Counted from the first letter of the stretch, positions 35,923-48,712 are shown. The stretch: DNA of 64,000 nucleotides from Stereum hirsutum FP-91666 SS1 (GCF_000264905.1 NW_006763142.1:1651196-1715195); one strand, 5' to 3'. Translations and numbers: made by a program. Notes: a model not told the origin generated them from the letters alone.

Positions 35923-38900
35923 ATGTTTCGTATCCTTCTCGACCGTGTGGGCCTCCTACGCCGACTCGACACTTCCGGCGCTGGTGACCCCGCCGTACCT
36001 CCCGAGCCAGGCATCCGCGACGTCCTGGAGGTAGTCTCCGGTCTTCGGAATGAAGTACAAGAGCTAAGGCAGGCCGTATATGTTCCTTCAGGTGCGTCAC
36101 AAGTTAGGCCTTCGAACAGTCACAGTCTTAGTAATCTGACTATGTTTGATACATGCTCTTTCAAACGACACAGATGGCATCCGTGTTCCTTCGAATCAGA
36201 ACCTCGCATCAATCCCCTATACCCGTGCACAAGCACCAACTTCCATTCCTTCATTCACAACACCACACTCTTTACTCTCTTTCATTCCTTCTCAGCATGG
36301 AGTCACCGTCTCGAGCACATCTCGCGGGTTCGCCATACCATCCCCTTCCCTCGAACGTCTCCAGCCTGAAAACGTCGCCGCAAATCCACCCGAGTCAATG
36401 ACAGAGCTGCAGTATCTTCGGATGCGAATCGAGCAGCTTGAGCGACAACAAAATCCGGGAACGATGGCTCCGCTCCAACCCACGCCTCTTCCACCTTCAT
36501 TTCCGACTGCTTCTTCACCTCTCTACCATATTCCTGCGCCTATAACCCCTCAAAACATGAGCCTCTCTCTCAAGAATCCCCCAGCGCATCTACCTCACGT
36601 TGATATAGAGCCTAAGGATCTTCTGTCCGACGGTAGGTCTCGTATTTTGTGGACTCTGTCGGAAAGTCGAAACTGAATGAAATTTGGTCGCTAGAACTCG
36701 ACGTCCCACGACAATTCCAGCGTAGGACAATTCGTGCCAGCGATGCGTTTCCACAATGGAAGCTGACAAAGCTGGTATGGCGTTCTACCGGGAAGAAAAT
36801 GCACAACGATCTCATGAAGGAAGGCCGAAAGTGCTTAGGCGTCCTCATCTGCAATGGCTGTGGGCATCTCAAACGACCAAAGACTCAGATATCTACTCGC
36901 GACTCGACGCAGCATGCGATCGTCTGCGATCAGTCACGGTGCTCCTCCAAGATGTACACTCACCGTAGATGTGGAATCAAGACTTGGCACTGGGACTTCG
37001 AACGTAACGGAGAGTTATGGTTTGCTTGGGAGCATAGCGACCAGGCTCATGATCATCCGTGTCCTCCAGGCGGATCTGCGCTTTCGCTGGCGGAGCAGAC
37101 GGCCTTGGATCAACAGGTTGCCTTATACCCAGATTCTACACCATACCAGCTTAAGGTCGGCCGTCCGGGATCTCACTCCGTCCCTCTCCACCAGATTTCC
37201 CCCACTCTTTCAAACGGCCGCTTCCTTCGCGCTCAGGTTTCCAAGTCTAAATCCCGCTTAGGCATAGAGTCGCACTCAGGGGCTAAGAGTGCAGCTAGTA
37301 TCTTCGCATCGTTCGCAAAGCTTCAGAATACCCACGGTGCATTCATCACCGACTCCAGTCTCCACCATCCTCAGTTCATCACACTCCAAACACCATTCAT
37401 GAAAGCTTGTCTCGTTGATGCCGTCCAATCTTGGCCTCGAGACGCCGACGATCTCGATCCTGCTTCCAGCTCCGTCGACCAAGATATCAATGTTTCCATG
37501 GGACGACTTGGGAGTGTTACCGACGTCGATAACTCGTATTTCAGCGAAGGTTATCTCATCGTTACATGCGTCTTCTGCGCTCCTATACGCGCATGGGTTC
37601 CGGTTCAGTATACTTGGATGGGCTCACTCGATGCACAGCACCACCGCCCTCACTTCCGTACTCTCTTCGCGCAAATCCGTCAAGCGGCAGGTCCCCAGTG
37701 GAATCGTCGTGTACTTGCCCAGGTACGTCCTCTGCTATTTCGTCTTCCGGTCGTCAGCTTACCGACATTCGTATTTGGCTCAGGTCATGGACTTCTCAGC
37801 CGCTCAACGCAAAGCATTCGTCGACGAGTATACAGATCTATGCATGTCTTTAATTACGGGTCTCGATCGTATGTCTGAGGAGACTCAGACGGAAGCTAGG
37901 CAGAATATAGGCAGAGAGGCGGAGGAGTTTGCCGTTGGCTGCAAGATTCACTGGCAGCGCTCTATCATACGTCTCACCAGAAACGGCGCTCTCGTCCCAC
38001 GTTCTCTCGTCTCTTCCTTCGAGCACTTAACACGCGTCCTGAGCTCTGACGATACAAGCCTGGAAGCATTCGATCAAGCTGTCATAGAGTTGCGCGAGGG
38101 ATTCCCTGCAGTGGCTCGTTGGCTAGATTGGTGGTTACAACCTTGGGTCGCCTCGATGATTTTCCCCGCAAAGTCGTCCGTCGACCCGTCGCTCAGGGAT
38201 CATATTCCACGAACATCAAATCCTGTCGAGGCGAAACACTCGGTTCTTCATCGCGCATCTGGGACCGACAAGGCACTTATTCCTGGTCTGGAGGGTATCT
38301 TTCTCTATGTTAACGAGATTGAGGCCTTGTATAATGCGGTTCTAGGTAACTATCATCGGCTTTACCATGTCTTACTTCGTGTCATTGCGCTAATTAAATG
38401 TACAACCAGCGGGGCACTGTCCGCCACAGACTATACAACCCAGTTCGCGCAAGCGCACCCGATCATGGAACCCGAATGATGGGAGGGCTCCTGATACCGA
38501 AGATCTCCTAGCAGCAGCTGCAACAAAGAAAGGTAGCTTCATTCGTATTTTGTTAATTCCTGTGCATAGCTAACTTGTGATCGTACTAGGTTCAAAATCG
38601 GACAAGTCGAAATCTTCAAATGTCAAGCAACCATCAGCAAAGCGCGCCCGTAGCACAGTTACCAAACCAGCCTCTACTCCAGCACAATCGAACACCGCTG
38701 ACCTCTCTCAACGCGTCCTTCAAGGGTACCGCTGGCGGTCTCCAAACTCCTGCTTCTGGGATTCCCCTCTCGAGTTACTGTATCGCTGCTTCGCCGGTCT
38801 TTCGCCTGCCATACGCCGTGAACTCCTCGAGGCTACTCTCCCTTCTCTCGCAAACGGGACGAAACGTCGTGGTCGAAAACCTAAACGTTCCGTTCTCCAA

Positions 38901-41754
38901 GATCTAGTATCACATTTCGATGAGCGTAACAAGTGGGTCGTCGGGTCAGAGAAGGCTTATCGGTCGGAGGAGAGTGGAATAAATATGCTCAGCAATATGC
39001 AAGCAGTTTTCAAGGAGCTGGTAGAGAATACTTGGGAGATCGGGGAGCCCAGCGATCCAGGAGATCCCAAATCTGCTCGGTATGGAACTTCGGAGAGCGT
39101 GATAGGGAAGATATTTTCGGTGAGTTCTCCGTCTCCTTGGACTTGTCTTCGTTTATGAAAAACTGGCCTTGGTATTTTACTGACACAACCGGCACATCAG
39201 GACGAATCTGTCAACAAGGCAGCAATGCCACACTTCGGCATCCAGCACAATCTCATTTACGTCTGTACATGTGGTCATACACTGGACGTCTCTGCTTCTC
39301 CTCCAGAAGTAAGAGTGGGATTTGTACCGGAAGACCAGGACGGGTGTCGGACTTTACTCAACCTAACATATCTCAACTTTCAGGACCTGTTCGATCACTT
39401 TATTCCTCGACGAAAATTCGGCTCATCCTACGCAACCACTCTTTTGCATACTCTCGAGACCACACCATGTACTAAACGGCGATGTTCCCATATTATGCAG
39501 CTTCAGTCCATACGTACATCTTGGCCGGCGATTTTGCAGATCGCCCCTGGTACGAACGCTCAGCCTTCCCGGCCTCTTCCAAGACATTCTATGCGTCTTA
39601 AAATCACCCATTCCGATGCCCCTCCCGTCGAATACGAGTTATTGGGCTGCATACGCTATCACGGAGCAACGCCCACGGATGGAACAGCTCCTCGTCATTA
39701 CACCGCGCATGTTTTGCATCAAGGCAGAGTATACTCTTACGATGGTATGCGGAATTCTGGGAGGTTGGAAGAAGTAGGATCCAGCTCTGTATTTCGAGAG
39801 CATGATCCGCTAGCGTATACATGGATGTATGTTAGAACCTCCGACATTGGTGTACGTTTCCAATGTCATTCTCTACCTGTGTATTGTATACTAAACATAT
39901 AAGTAATCAGACTTCGACTCAGGGCATTGATCAAATTCTCCGTCACTATATTGCCCATGTACCCGCTCCGACATACGATCAAGCACGCCCTGAAGACCGC
40001 TTCGATTTTTCCGGACCAGACGGCATCCCATCCCCTAAATCCATTGCAGCTAACACCGCCCTCGTCACCCAATCCGATAGCCTACCGACACCGGAGGACA
40101 AGGGATCCAAGAACAACGAGGATGATGTCGACATCTTCATGCTAGCCGCGATAGAAGCATCGGTGAAGAAAGCGCAAGGTCTGGACGGATCAGATTCATC
40201 GTCGAACCGTAGTATGTCGCCATGGCCAATCTTCTGCAGTGGTTGCGGCGATGAGGAGGATGGAAACGTTGTAGGAGAGGACCGGGATACGCTGCAATGC
40301 TCTATGTGCAAGAGGTACTCGCACACGGACTGTATTCGCCAACACTTCGAAGACGATTTGCCCGAAGATGCTGAGCAAATCAACAGCGATGAATTCAAAT
40401 GGCGTTGTCCAGTCTGTCGTGGTCAGCCAATCTGGGACGAATCATAGTACGTTCACTCGAACTTCTCGGCAGACGACCTAGTCAATGTCCGTTTCACTGA
40501 ACTGTATCCTGATCCAATTTTTTTCAGTGTTGGTTCGATTGTTTTCTTGCATTGCAACGACTCAATCGATATGCTGTATCCGGCTCGCATACTCTCTGCT
40601 AAGAAAGGATTTGCGTCACTGGAATGGCTGTTCGAGTTTGTAAACTGGCCCAAATCGAATGGCCTTCAACCCTCCCGCTCCTTTCAACGTACTATACAGG
40701 AGTGTGTCGCTTCGAGGACAAAGGTTAAGGTAGAATCGAGGTGGCTGAAGGTATGCTTGCTTATGTTTGTCGCTCGATATTTTGAGACTCATTTTTGTTA
40801 CTGCTCTAGTTTCCTCATATTATTTTGCCGCTTTGTTTCGCTGAAGATGCCGTCGAAAGGAAGTACCAGAATCATACCATAGCAGAGGCTCTGGATAATG
40901 CCGCTCTGGCGGTCATCGATTCGACGATCTTCAGTGAAACTCATCCTATCATGGACCTATGGCTCAATGATAACTGGCGTCGGGATGCGATGGGCGACCC
41001 TTTAACACAGAGTCACATCACGTCCCACAAGTTCCTCAACACGTATCGTGGCGTCCCTGTTCTTCCGGGAGATCTCTCCATCATGCAAGACACTCTCATA
41101 GCCATGGAGACCTATGTCCGTCATTTCATCACTCGAAACAAGAAGACGACCCTTGATGTTGATGTGGCAACACATCGACTCCACGGCCCTGCTCAGCTCC
41201 TGCTTCAGCTCGTCATCGTTCGAACCTACCTACGCCGTCAGCCCGAAGATGACGATCACATCTACGCTCTATGGATGGAAGGTCGTCTTTTCCGATCTTG
41301 GATACTCGCAGAGGTCGTTGTCGCAGCATCGCAGGGTCAGTCCGAGGCTGAGTTGAATCAGTCTGGGCGCATCGGATGGACTCACACCAAGGCCGACCGT
41401 TTATTCACTTTTGCCGGAGACCTTCACCCATCTGTTCGCCCTGTCCATGTCCGTACGGACAATGGTTCTCCTTATATATGGCCTGCCGGTAATGGTGCAG
41501 GACTTACCGGGGCATCTCTTAGCGTTAGGCTAGTGGATCTTGCGCCTACTGGACCCCCACCGAAGCCTCGTCCAATCAAGAAATCGAAAGCACACTCCGT
41601 TCACTTCGAAAAGCAAAGCTCACCCGACTTGGAGGGATCACATGTGATGATGATGTCGGAGAAGCATGGAAAGCAGGATATGGTCGAAGGAAATAGTTTG
41701 AGGCGGTCAAAACGTGGGAAGCATGTTGGTACGGACGTTCAAAGCTTAGCGTAA
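35923..41754 (+). CDS. Giant transposon protein: GCM zinc domain, MULE-like DDE transposase, USP-like peptidase, PHD finger, Tudor/PWWP-like segment
   Basis: Multi-exon gene of roughly 1,700 residues. Two coiled-coil-like stretches come first (VSGLRNEVQELRQAV; LQYLRMRIEQLERQQN). A splice at about 36636-36698 opens a GCM-type DNA-binding domain (36700-37080): FPQWKLTKLVW, KCLGVLICNGCG, VCDQSRC and HDHPCPP. The transposase core has an Asp in TDVDNSYF (37522-37530), an Asp in VMDFSAAQR (37790-37792), a CxxH pair in GCKIHW and a Glu in SNPVEAKH (38228-38230), consistent with a MULE-like DDE triad. After introns near 38370-38430 and 38535-38590 comes a USP-fold peptidase: Cys box SPNSCFWDSPLELL (Cys codon 38751-38753), VCTCG and CTKRRC zinc-like pairs, and His box RHYTAHVLHQGRVYSYDG (His 39696-39698). 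A C4HC3 PHD finger (40228-40432) and a Tudor/PWWP-like VGSIVFLHCNDS region follow, then a helical, basic tail. No stop or frameshift was found that introns do not explain, so the element may still be active. Confidence 0.8.
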
Positions 41755-42063
41755 ATGTACGGGTAGAGACCGTGGCTATATATTGGTCAGTTTATAAGAG
41801 TGGAAAGAGAGAAGATGGGAGTGAATGTACCTACGTAACTTCCGTATTTAACTCAAATAACTCGCAGCCACATATGTATCGTACCCGTAAACACCCTTCC
41901 CGTAACGTGTAACTGAACCCTTCGGAGTATAAAGGTTGGGTTAGTCCTGGAGCTTCTAAGAATATAATTATGGATAGTTTCTTTTCGTTGTTGACGATGT
42001 CGACCAGCACCATGATATTTAAGATGTCATGAATCAAGTGGCTCGAATCAGTCGAAGTACAAT

Positions 42064-42082
42064 AGGTCACTTAAAGTGACCT
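42064..42082. repeat. Short palindrome in the transposon 3' region
   Basis: AGGTCACTT and AAGTGACCT flank one central A. It starts the block of ACTT-rich sequence (42064-42180) that precedes the right terminal array, and may mark an inner transposase-binding site. Confidence 0.4.
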
Positions 42083-43098
42083 AGCTAACTTTGATATTGT
42101 AACATGAACTGGAACGTTTACGACTTAACTTGTGACTGACATTTCTTACTTTGGGGAACAGCACAGTTAACTTGGCCAATTTAATCTAGGTGATGGCTTT
42201 TGTACGCGGTACATGGTACACAAAGAATAAATCAATACCTCACTGCGGAGGGACTGATGACGAAGGCCAACTGTGTCCATGCCAGTGCCACTAGACCGAA
42301 TGTCAATTCAAATGGTGAATACTCGCCGTTATTATTGTTTTGCGACAGTAAGGTCATTTAAATCCCTCCACATATCAAGAGCTTTCGTGATTTTACCATG
42401 ACACTTAACATTTAGCACAGTGTGCTCAACGGACGCCTGTTGGGCCTTCAAGGCATTCAGAGACAATCGTAGACACCACCGCTGGGGGAATAATGAACAA
42501 TTTTGCGGTGACTAGAGTATCTGGTTTATGTTTGGAAAATTGGAACAGACTCGTGCGAGCAATCTATAGCTTTCTCTGTGACAAAGAGGACTATAACTAA
42601 CATCAATCGAAGCATTGCGTTGGTGTATAGGAAATCCAAGGGATACGACTTGTTAAGGCCTAGTGATAATGGTGACTGAGAACGTCGAGCTTCACACAAA
42701 TTATAGCCACATAAATCTTATAACAGGTGGTATGTGTGTGTTCTGTTTCAACACGTACCATGGTAAAATCAATGAGAAGTTAGGATTGTCGCTTTCCGGC
42801 ATGTGATCGAGACTTAATTGTGATCACCGCGTCAATACTCTCGTTCCAGACCTGGATAAGATACCCGATGGTTTGGCAAGCATGGAGGTACTACAAATGA
42901 TGTGGATGTGGATATTTATACGATGCTGGAGGGCACCAGTGAGGAAGATGTTAGAGGTATGCAAATGTTACTTGGAAGTTACGAATGTTACTTCCGTCAC
43001 AAAGTTGTGTGTCAAGTTAACTTTTTGCCCAAAAGTACGAAAAAGTAACTTTTGGCTGAGAAAAGTTACTCCTTGAAGTTACTTCGTTCATAACCCAC

Positions 43099-46000
43099 GC
43101 CACACCATGCCAGATGAGCGATCGCTCTTCGGAGGCCCACGTTTAGACGACGCTCCATCGCACTCCTCTATTCTCTATATCGCTCTTTCCTCGGTCCCCC
43201 GCTTTCTTCGATCGTCGTCAGCGAACGTACATGGGTTGGATACTCAATGTGCATCGTATCTGTAGGGCGGACGGCATGCACGCTACTATAGAGTTTTGAT
43301 GCGCTAGATGAGAGTAATGACTCGTTCAGGCGAATTCTAGATTGACGCATCGTTTGAGATCTGAATTAGACTTAAAATGTTATCATCCTACCGTATATAA
43401 TGCTTTCTTCGATGAAGGCTTTTAGACGTCGAAGAATATCCTAGCTGTCCATTTTCTGATGAACCCTCGACCTTATATCGCAAGGTCAAAGAGGTATACA
43501 GCGTGGAATATATTTATTAACTGCGATGTGTGCGAGATGAGCTGTATCAACCAGCCTCCTCAAGAATGAAAACGTCACCTTGTTCGCCGCCTAGATATAT
43601 GGAGAGCTTCAGACTGTTAAAACCCCCGTGAGCAATTCGCGGCTCCTTTATCAGCTTCAAACTGACCCTAATCGCTGTGCGATTCGTCAAGGGACAAAAA
43701 GAGGACCTTCCTTCCTTTTTTCCCTTAGACCAGTCGACAAACGGGAGACTTTATGTAACAGAGGGAACATCACCTCTCCCTTCAACGCTTCAAAGTTGAC
43801 TATATTTCTTTCATAGACGAACAACGCAATAAACGATCGAACACCTCCTCCGGCTCCACATATCGCCTTGCTCACCCCACCAGTATTGACGCAACCATCT
43901 ATGCCACCGTAGTGTCACAGTATAATCCCGCTCCTTCCGCTGGCTCGCAACCTACAAGTCACGAGACGGTAAGTCGCTGCCGAAATGAACGAACTAAGGA
44001 GAAAGCAACATACGCCCAGCGAGGATGAGGCAACCCTCGTTGATTCCTGGTCCAGTTGGTGGGCAGTCAGGACTGGTGTAATACTCGCAGAAGCTTCCTT
44101 GAGCGACGCCGACACAAGCTTCGACTATGATATTGTCAATTTTAGTGATACATCAAGGATGAAGACAACGCAAAGGGTGCACAAGTTTGATAGACGTACG
44201 AGGGTTGTGAGCGATGCCACCAGTTGATTGTGCATGGCTCATGGTGGCAAGCAAAGTTATGGAGAGGACGACAGAGAGAGAGTTGAACAACTGCATAGCG
44301 TACTGCGTAGACGATGGTACGGTGTTGTGGTTTGTGAATCCTACGAGAATCCAACGGCTTTATATGAGAGACTCAGGTCGGTCTCGGTGAGTTCGAGATC
44401 CGACGTTAGATATGTACCTTTCGTGAGTACACATTCCTACATTCCTTTTTCTGTACAGCAATATTGAATGATCAGTGATGAAAAATTATCCATGGGGTTG
44501 AACGAGTGGTCACCAACCACGGTAATGAAGTACTCGCCGTTAGCACCCACAGGGTTCTGATGAAACCTTGAGGAAGTACGATCTGAAACGGCGCCACAAA
44601 TGAATTGGGTCCGTGTTGGACAGTTCAAAAGTTGTGTATGTGACCGTGCACTTTTGAGGGTCACATTGTCATATGATGAGGCTAGGACCGTAAGAGACGC
44701 TAGGGCATAGTCAAATAATTGGACGAAGTCAGTGGTGATGATTTCCTGTTGTTGAATAGTCAAGGGCGAGACGCTGCAAGCACAGACGCCGAAGAATTAA
44801 CGCTCCTAAAGGACGGTCCTGATTAAAAGTAGGGCGGCGGTTTGGAGACTGATCTTCTGACGGGGGAGCTTAGGGCCTATTCTGATGGCTTCAAAAATAG
44901 ACCAGGACATATGCATAGTGTAAATGTCCATGCAGCCGCAGAGACACCCGAAACGGGCTCAGTATAATATGTAGTACTGGCCCGAACGGTAAATCAAGGC
45001 ATTAGTCCATAAACGTTTGAGGGACAAGCACTCAATAGAGGTTACGTTGTTGTCAGCGCTCACGACGAGCCTGTCGGCAGCTGCGGACGGTCAAGTAAAG
45101 CCGTTTTCGTTCTATACATCCCCGTTGAAACGCAAGCAAAAAAGTCAGCACAAATAAGGGTACCCAAGGCCGACATAGCTATGAAGTAGATGGTACAATA
45201 ATCGATAACGGCCCGTACTCTTGTCAGACGGCGGGGACAGACCTCCTGCTCCATGCTCTGATCTCCTAGTTCTCTCCGGATTTGTTCTCGGTCACAGAAG
45301 AATGTTCCTATCTAGCGCCTGCATCTTTCGACTGCCATACGGTTGAGCAGTCCTCTGTTTCATTCACGGATCTATTCGGAGTTGGTGGTGTAACGGAGGC
45401 CCGGGGGAGGACGAGGAAAGGAGCAGGGAGGGTGACGAATGACGCAGTTAGTGATCATCAAGGTCGAGACACAAAGAAGGAAGAAGAGTCAAGAAGAGAT
45501 AGGTCGAGGCAGACGAACGTGCCTGAAGCTCTATCAAACTTCCCGTGGGCCCTAGTACCGCGGGGCACGGAACAGTACAATGGCTGTTCCATCAACAAAC
45601 AGTCCCCTGCGTGGTCAAGTTCGATGTTGCACGGAAAGACCTATAAACAATAGGTAGTTATCTCCAGTAATTACCAGGGCTGCGATGCAGTAGTGGAGGG
45701 GATGAAGGAAAGATCCCACTAATGTTGTAGTGCGGAAATGGCGGTCTTGAACACGAGGAACGGACGTATTCACTGAGCGGCTAAGCACAACGAGACACCT
45801 TACGACAGTTCTAGGTACGCAAAATACCTCGAAGACACCTACATCTCCGTCCGTAGCTTCGGGAGGGAACGCTCCATCGACGACGTGAGGCTCCTCGTGA
45901 GGTGGAGTGAACGGCGGCGGAGCGTTGATCCGGACCACGTCACGGCATGAAAATACGAGGAGACAGAGACTGATTGGCGACAGATGGAGAGGCAAGGTCA

Positions 46001-47299
46001 AAGAGGTCAACGCACGAGGAACCAACCGTTCGACTTCATCCAATACCTCGGCCGCTCAAGGCCTACTCCAGATGAGACCATATGCGAACTGGAAATTGAG
46101 CGTCAATAAAATGAGTACCATCGATCTTCACCCCCACGAGACGTATATGATTGATACCCATCTGACAAGGCTCATCAGATTCCCAGAAACTGGTCCGAAA
46201 AAGAAATAGAGAGAAGAATTCGCGGGGAATGATCCACAGAGTCCAAATGATGCAGAAAAAGAGAGACGAAGAAACACTTGTCGGTTCAAAGATAAGGCCA
46301 AGTCGAGCTCGGATGGTAAAGCTGCGCCAATGACGGGCATTATACATGAATGATAGTGCTCTCTCTGAGTCTTTGAGCGGGGCGAATACTGTCAGCGAGA
46401 GCTCAGCCCCCCGCCGATTTTATGCAGCGTTTTTCACGATTGGGGCTGAGCCTGACGAGAGCTGTCGACCGAGCGTCAATTGAGGAAGCTCTACCGTCCA
46501 TAGAAGTTTGATAAAAGATTTCTATCATCGATGGAAGAAATCAAGCTGCAGACCCTCATCTTCGCAGCGGTTGATCAGTCCACTGCGCCTGGATTGGCAC
46601 TTGATGATAGAGTACCGAGCGAGTAGGCTCCGTGCTAAAAAAATATAGTTACCTTACCCTTTGATGCGAGAGATGGTTTACGATTCCGAGCGATACCATA
46701 GGCCAGCGTCCGCTGACACAACGCTACGAGTACTGTAGCAAGGTATGACAGGAACTCTCGGGACCGAGAAACAGCTTTTGTCTAGTGCATCTATCACTTA
46801 TTTGAAGGAAGAGAACAGCCCGCATTAGCCAGAGTTGAACGACACATGAACGACGTCCGGCGGATGTACCGTCGCAAGGCCATCGGTTGAGTTAAAGCCT
46901 GGAGGACAGAAGCCGACGCCGAGAGACCCCGAGAAAAGACTGGATATAATAAGGTGTCAGAGCACATTCATGAAGGTAACGGTAATGCAAAAGCGAGTCT
47001 TTGCCTTAGACGTTTCGAACAGCGAGCTCAGCTCTATCGTCGTCGTGGTTCTGGAAGAAAAAGCGAAGCCCGGGTGGACACGGAACCGTTCGGCATCGAC
47101 GGAAGGGATGGATGACGTAAGGCAGCGAACGATCAGGAACAGTCGGCGCGGGAGCAGTTGCGATCCAAGTCAGCCTCGAAATCAGCAGTCATCTTTATCC
47201 TTGTCTTTTCTTTCGTTTAGATGCATCCTCCATCGTAACCAAGACTTTCCTTACACCCTCATCACCCTCATCATTCCATCTCCGTCAAGCTCAATAGCG
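43099..47299. other. 4.2 kb right of the transposon, no supported gene
   Basis: Several frames of 80-140 residues occur on both strands (for example minus-strand 44437-44763 and 45615-46043, plus-strand 43985-44227), but none has a motif I recognise and splice joins between them are not convincing. Some may be pieces of decayed genes. No repeat or RNA gene was identified. Confidence 0.3.
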
Positions 47300-47938
47300 A
47301 TGGCGACCTCGAAACTACCGACGATGCAATACACCGCCGATGAGTTTCTCGTCTGTGCAGGTTCCATCCTTTTTCGCCACGACCCTCATCCACGTCCCGA
47401 GACATCGTCTGCAAGAGCTTCGTCGCCATCGAATTTACCCCCACTCCAAGTCTGCCTCATTCTTCATACGGGTCGGCAGGAATGGCTCCTCCCGAAAGGT
47501 CGCAAAGATCGCTTTGAAGCGATCACCGCAACCGCCACCCGCGAAACCTTCGAGGAAACAGGCTATCCCTGTAAACTCCTACCTCTCACTCTAGCCACCC
47601 GCGCTCCCCTCCCCGGATCTCAAACCAAAGACTGTGTGGAAGTGGTACAAGGCTGCGAGGAACCGTTCATGATGACGCTGAGGAACGTGCCGAACGGAGG
47701 AGAGAATGGGAAGGTGGGAGGAGTCAAAATGATATGGTGGTTTGTGACGGTGGTGGATGAGGCGGAGGAGGAGAAGGTGGAGGGTACGCAGACGGCGGTG
47801 GAGAGTTATGTGAGTGAGTTTGTGGATGTGGGCGATGCGTTGGAGAGGGCGACGTTTCAAAGCGATAGAGATGTAATTAGGAAGGCAGTCGAGTTGGTGA
47901 ACGAGACATATGGAGGGGATATAAGGCACCTGCTATGA
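47300..47938 (+). CDS. Nudix hydrolase
   Basis: A single-exon protein of 212 residues starting at the ATG at 47300; an upstream extension in the same frame lacks family similarity. The Nudix box is complete: GRKDRFEAITATATRETFEE followed by TGY, matching GX5EX7REUXEEXGU with metal-binding Glu residues in REtFEE. Before it, CLILHTGRQEWLLPKG is the usual strand and loop, and VGGVKMIWWFVTVV is a later core strand. The layout resembles fungal diphosphoinositol polyphosphate or diadenosine polyphosphate hydrolases, which remove phosphates from signalling molecules in the cytosol or nucleus. Substrate is not determined. The lack of introns is normal for this small family. Confidence 0.88.
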   Translation: MATSKLPTMQYTADEFLVCAGSILFRHDPHPRPETSSARASSPSNLPPLQVCLILHTGRQEWLLPKGRKDRFEAITATATRETFEETGYPCKLLPLTLATRAPLPGSQTKDCVEVVQGCEEPFMMTLRNVPNGGENGKVGGVKMIWWFVTVVDEAEEEKVEGTQTAVESYVSEFVDVGDALERATFQSDRDVIRKAVELVNETYGGDIRHLL

Positions 47939-48263
47939 GCGTGAGCGTCTCGTTTGATAGGTTCGTTGGTCGAATTTCATTTACTAGCTCGCTCGCTGAC
48001 CTCCGTCGAAGGTTAGAATCTACATCACAGTCCACTTAGTATTAGAAGTCTCGTCGTATGTTTCTCTTTTATATCTTCTCTTCCGCGATCTCATACAACA
48101 CCCTCTTCTCTCCTTACAGTTTCGCACATCTGTATCTGTAATACATCTGTCCCATAATCTACACTACGGTTTGCACCCGATTTCTGCACCAGACCTTGAT
48201 TCGCGGACACTTCTGCAAACTCTTTCACTGTATCCTGATAGTGGTCGCGTGCTGCGGGTGTAC

Positions 48264-48712
48264 TCGAACAGGAGGGGGGCGTATTGGTATCGAGGTTCGA
48301 TCCCTATGCGTACTGTTTTGGTCGCAAATGCGACGTGAGGTCTGATCCTGTGCGTACATGACTGGCCTGGATTTGCCTCTTGGTCCGATCCCTTGTGCGT
48401 ACGGAAAGCTGGCAGGACTGCCTAGGTCCGATCACTATGCGCACAATTTCGTTGTATGTGTTCAGGCTTGGACGCCGACTGCCACTCTCCAACACTGTAC
48501 GCCACCGCACAGACGATTCTGTGTCAAATTGACAGTGTTTTGGGCGTTCGTCTGGGAGAAGGTCCAATCCCGCGTGAGTACGGAAGGTGCCCTTATTTGG
48601 GCTACCCGATCCACAAAAGTACAGAAAACCTCCCAAACTTTGAGTACAGAACCGCCCGACTTTTGGGTTTTGGGATCGGACCTCGATACCAATACGCCCC
48701 CCTCCTACTCGA
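48264..48712. mobile_element. 449-bp MITE-like element with 40-bp inverted ends
   Basis: The left end (48264-48303) and the reverse complement of the right end (48673-48712) agree at 37 of 40 positions; both contain GGCGTATTGGTATCGAGGT. Inside, a motif like GGTCCGATCCCTATGCGTAC recurs near 48292, 48340, 48382, 48423 and 48559. There is no convincing reading frame. The flanking bases show no clear target duplication. The leftmost copy, GGTTCGATCCC, resembles a tRNA T-loop/B-box, but no tRNA fold surrounds it. Confidence 0.65.

Larger units (their letters stand above)
35529..43098 (+). mobile_element. About 7.6-kb MULE-like DNA transposon with AAGTAACTT subterminal repeats
   Basis: The multi-domain gene at 35923-41754 lies between matching ends. 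The left end at about 35529-35570 reads ATGGACGAAGTAACTTGAAG, and the right end, read in reverse from 43098, reads ATGAACGAAGTAACTTCAAG. Thirteen of the outermost 17 bases agree, and the matching continues inward. Further AAGTAACTT/AAGTTACTT-like units are spread through 35541-35660, 42100-42180 and 42960-43085, inverted between left and right, as in subterminal transposase-binding arrays. The 1.3 kb after the gene is non-coding. No clear 8-9-bp target duplication is visible, so the exact borders may be off by some bases. The ends and the transposase gene together make the call firm. Confidence 0.8.

Noticed and set aside
36649..37878. Host GCM-type transcription factor
   Set aside because: The GCM domain is followed in the same gene by a transposase core and is enclosed by inverted ends.
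45282..45653. Plus-strand 123-residue ORF as a gene
   Set aside because: Low-complexity Arg/Glu-rich frame without motif, overlapped by frames on the other strand and with no supporting splice context.
47000..47299. Upstream extension of the Nudix frame
   Set aside because: The extension is low-complexity and has no Nudix similarity; the ATG at 47300 gives the usual length.
48292..48303. tRNA T-loop-like GGTTCGATCCC
   Set aside because: No acceptor stem or anticodon arm can be drawn around it, and similar motifs repeat inside an inverted-repeat element.
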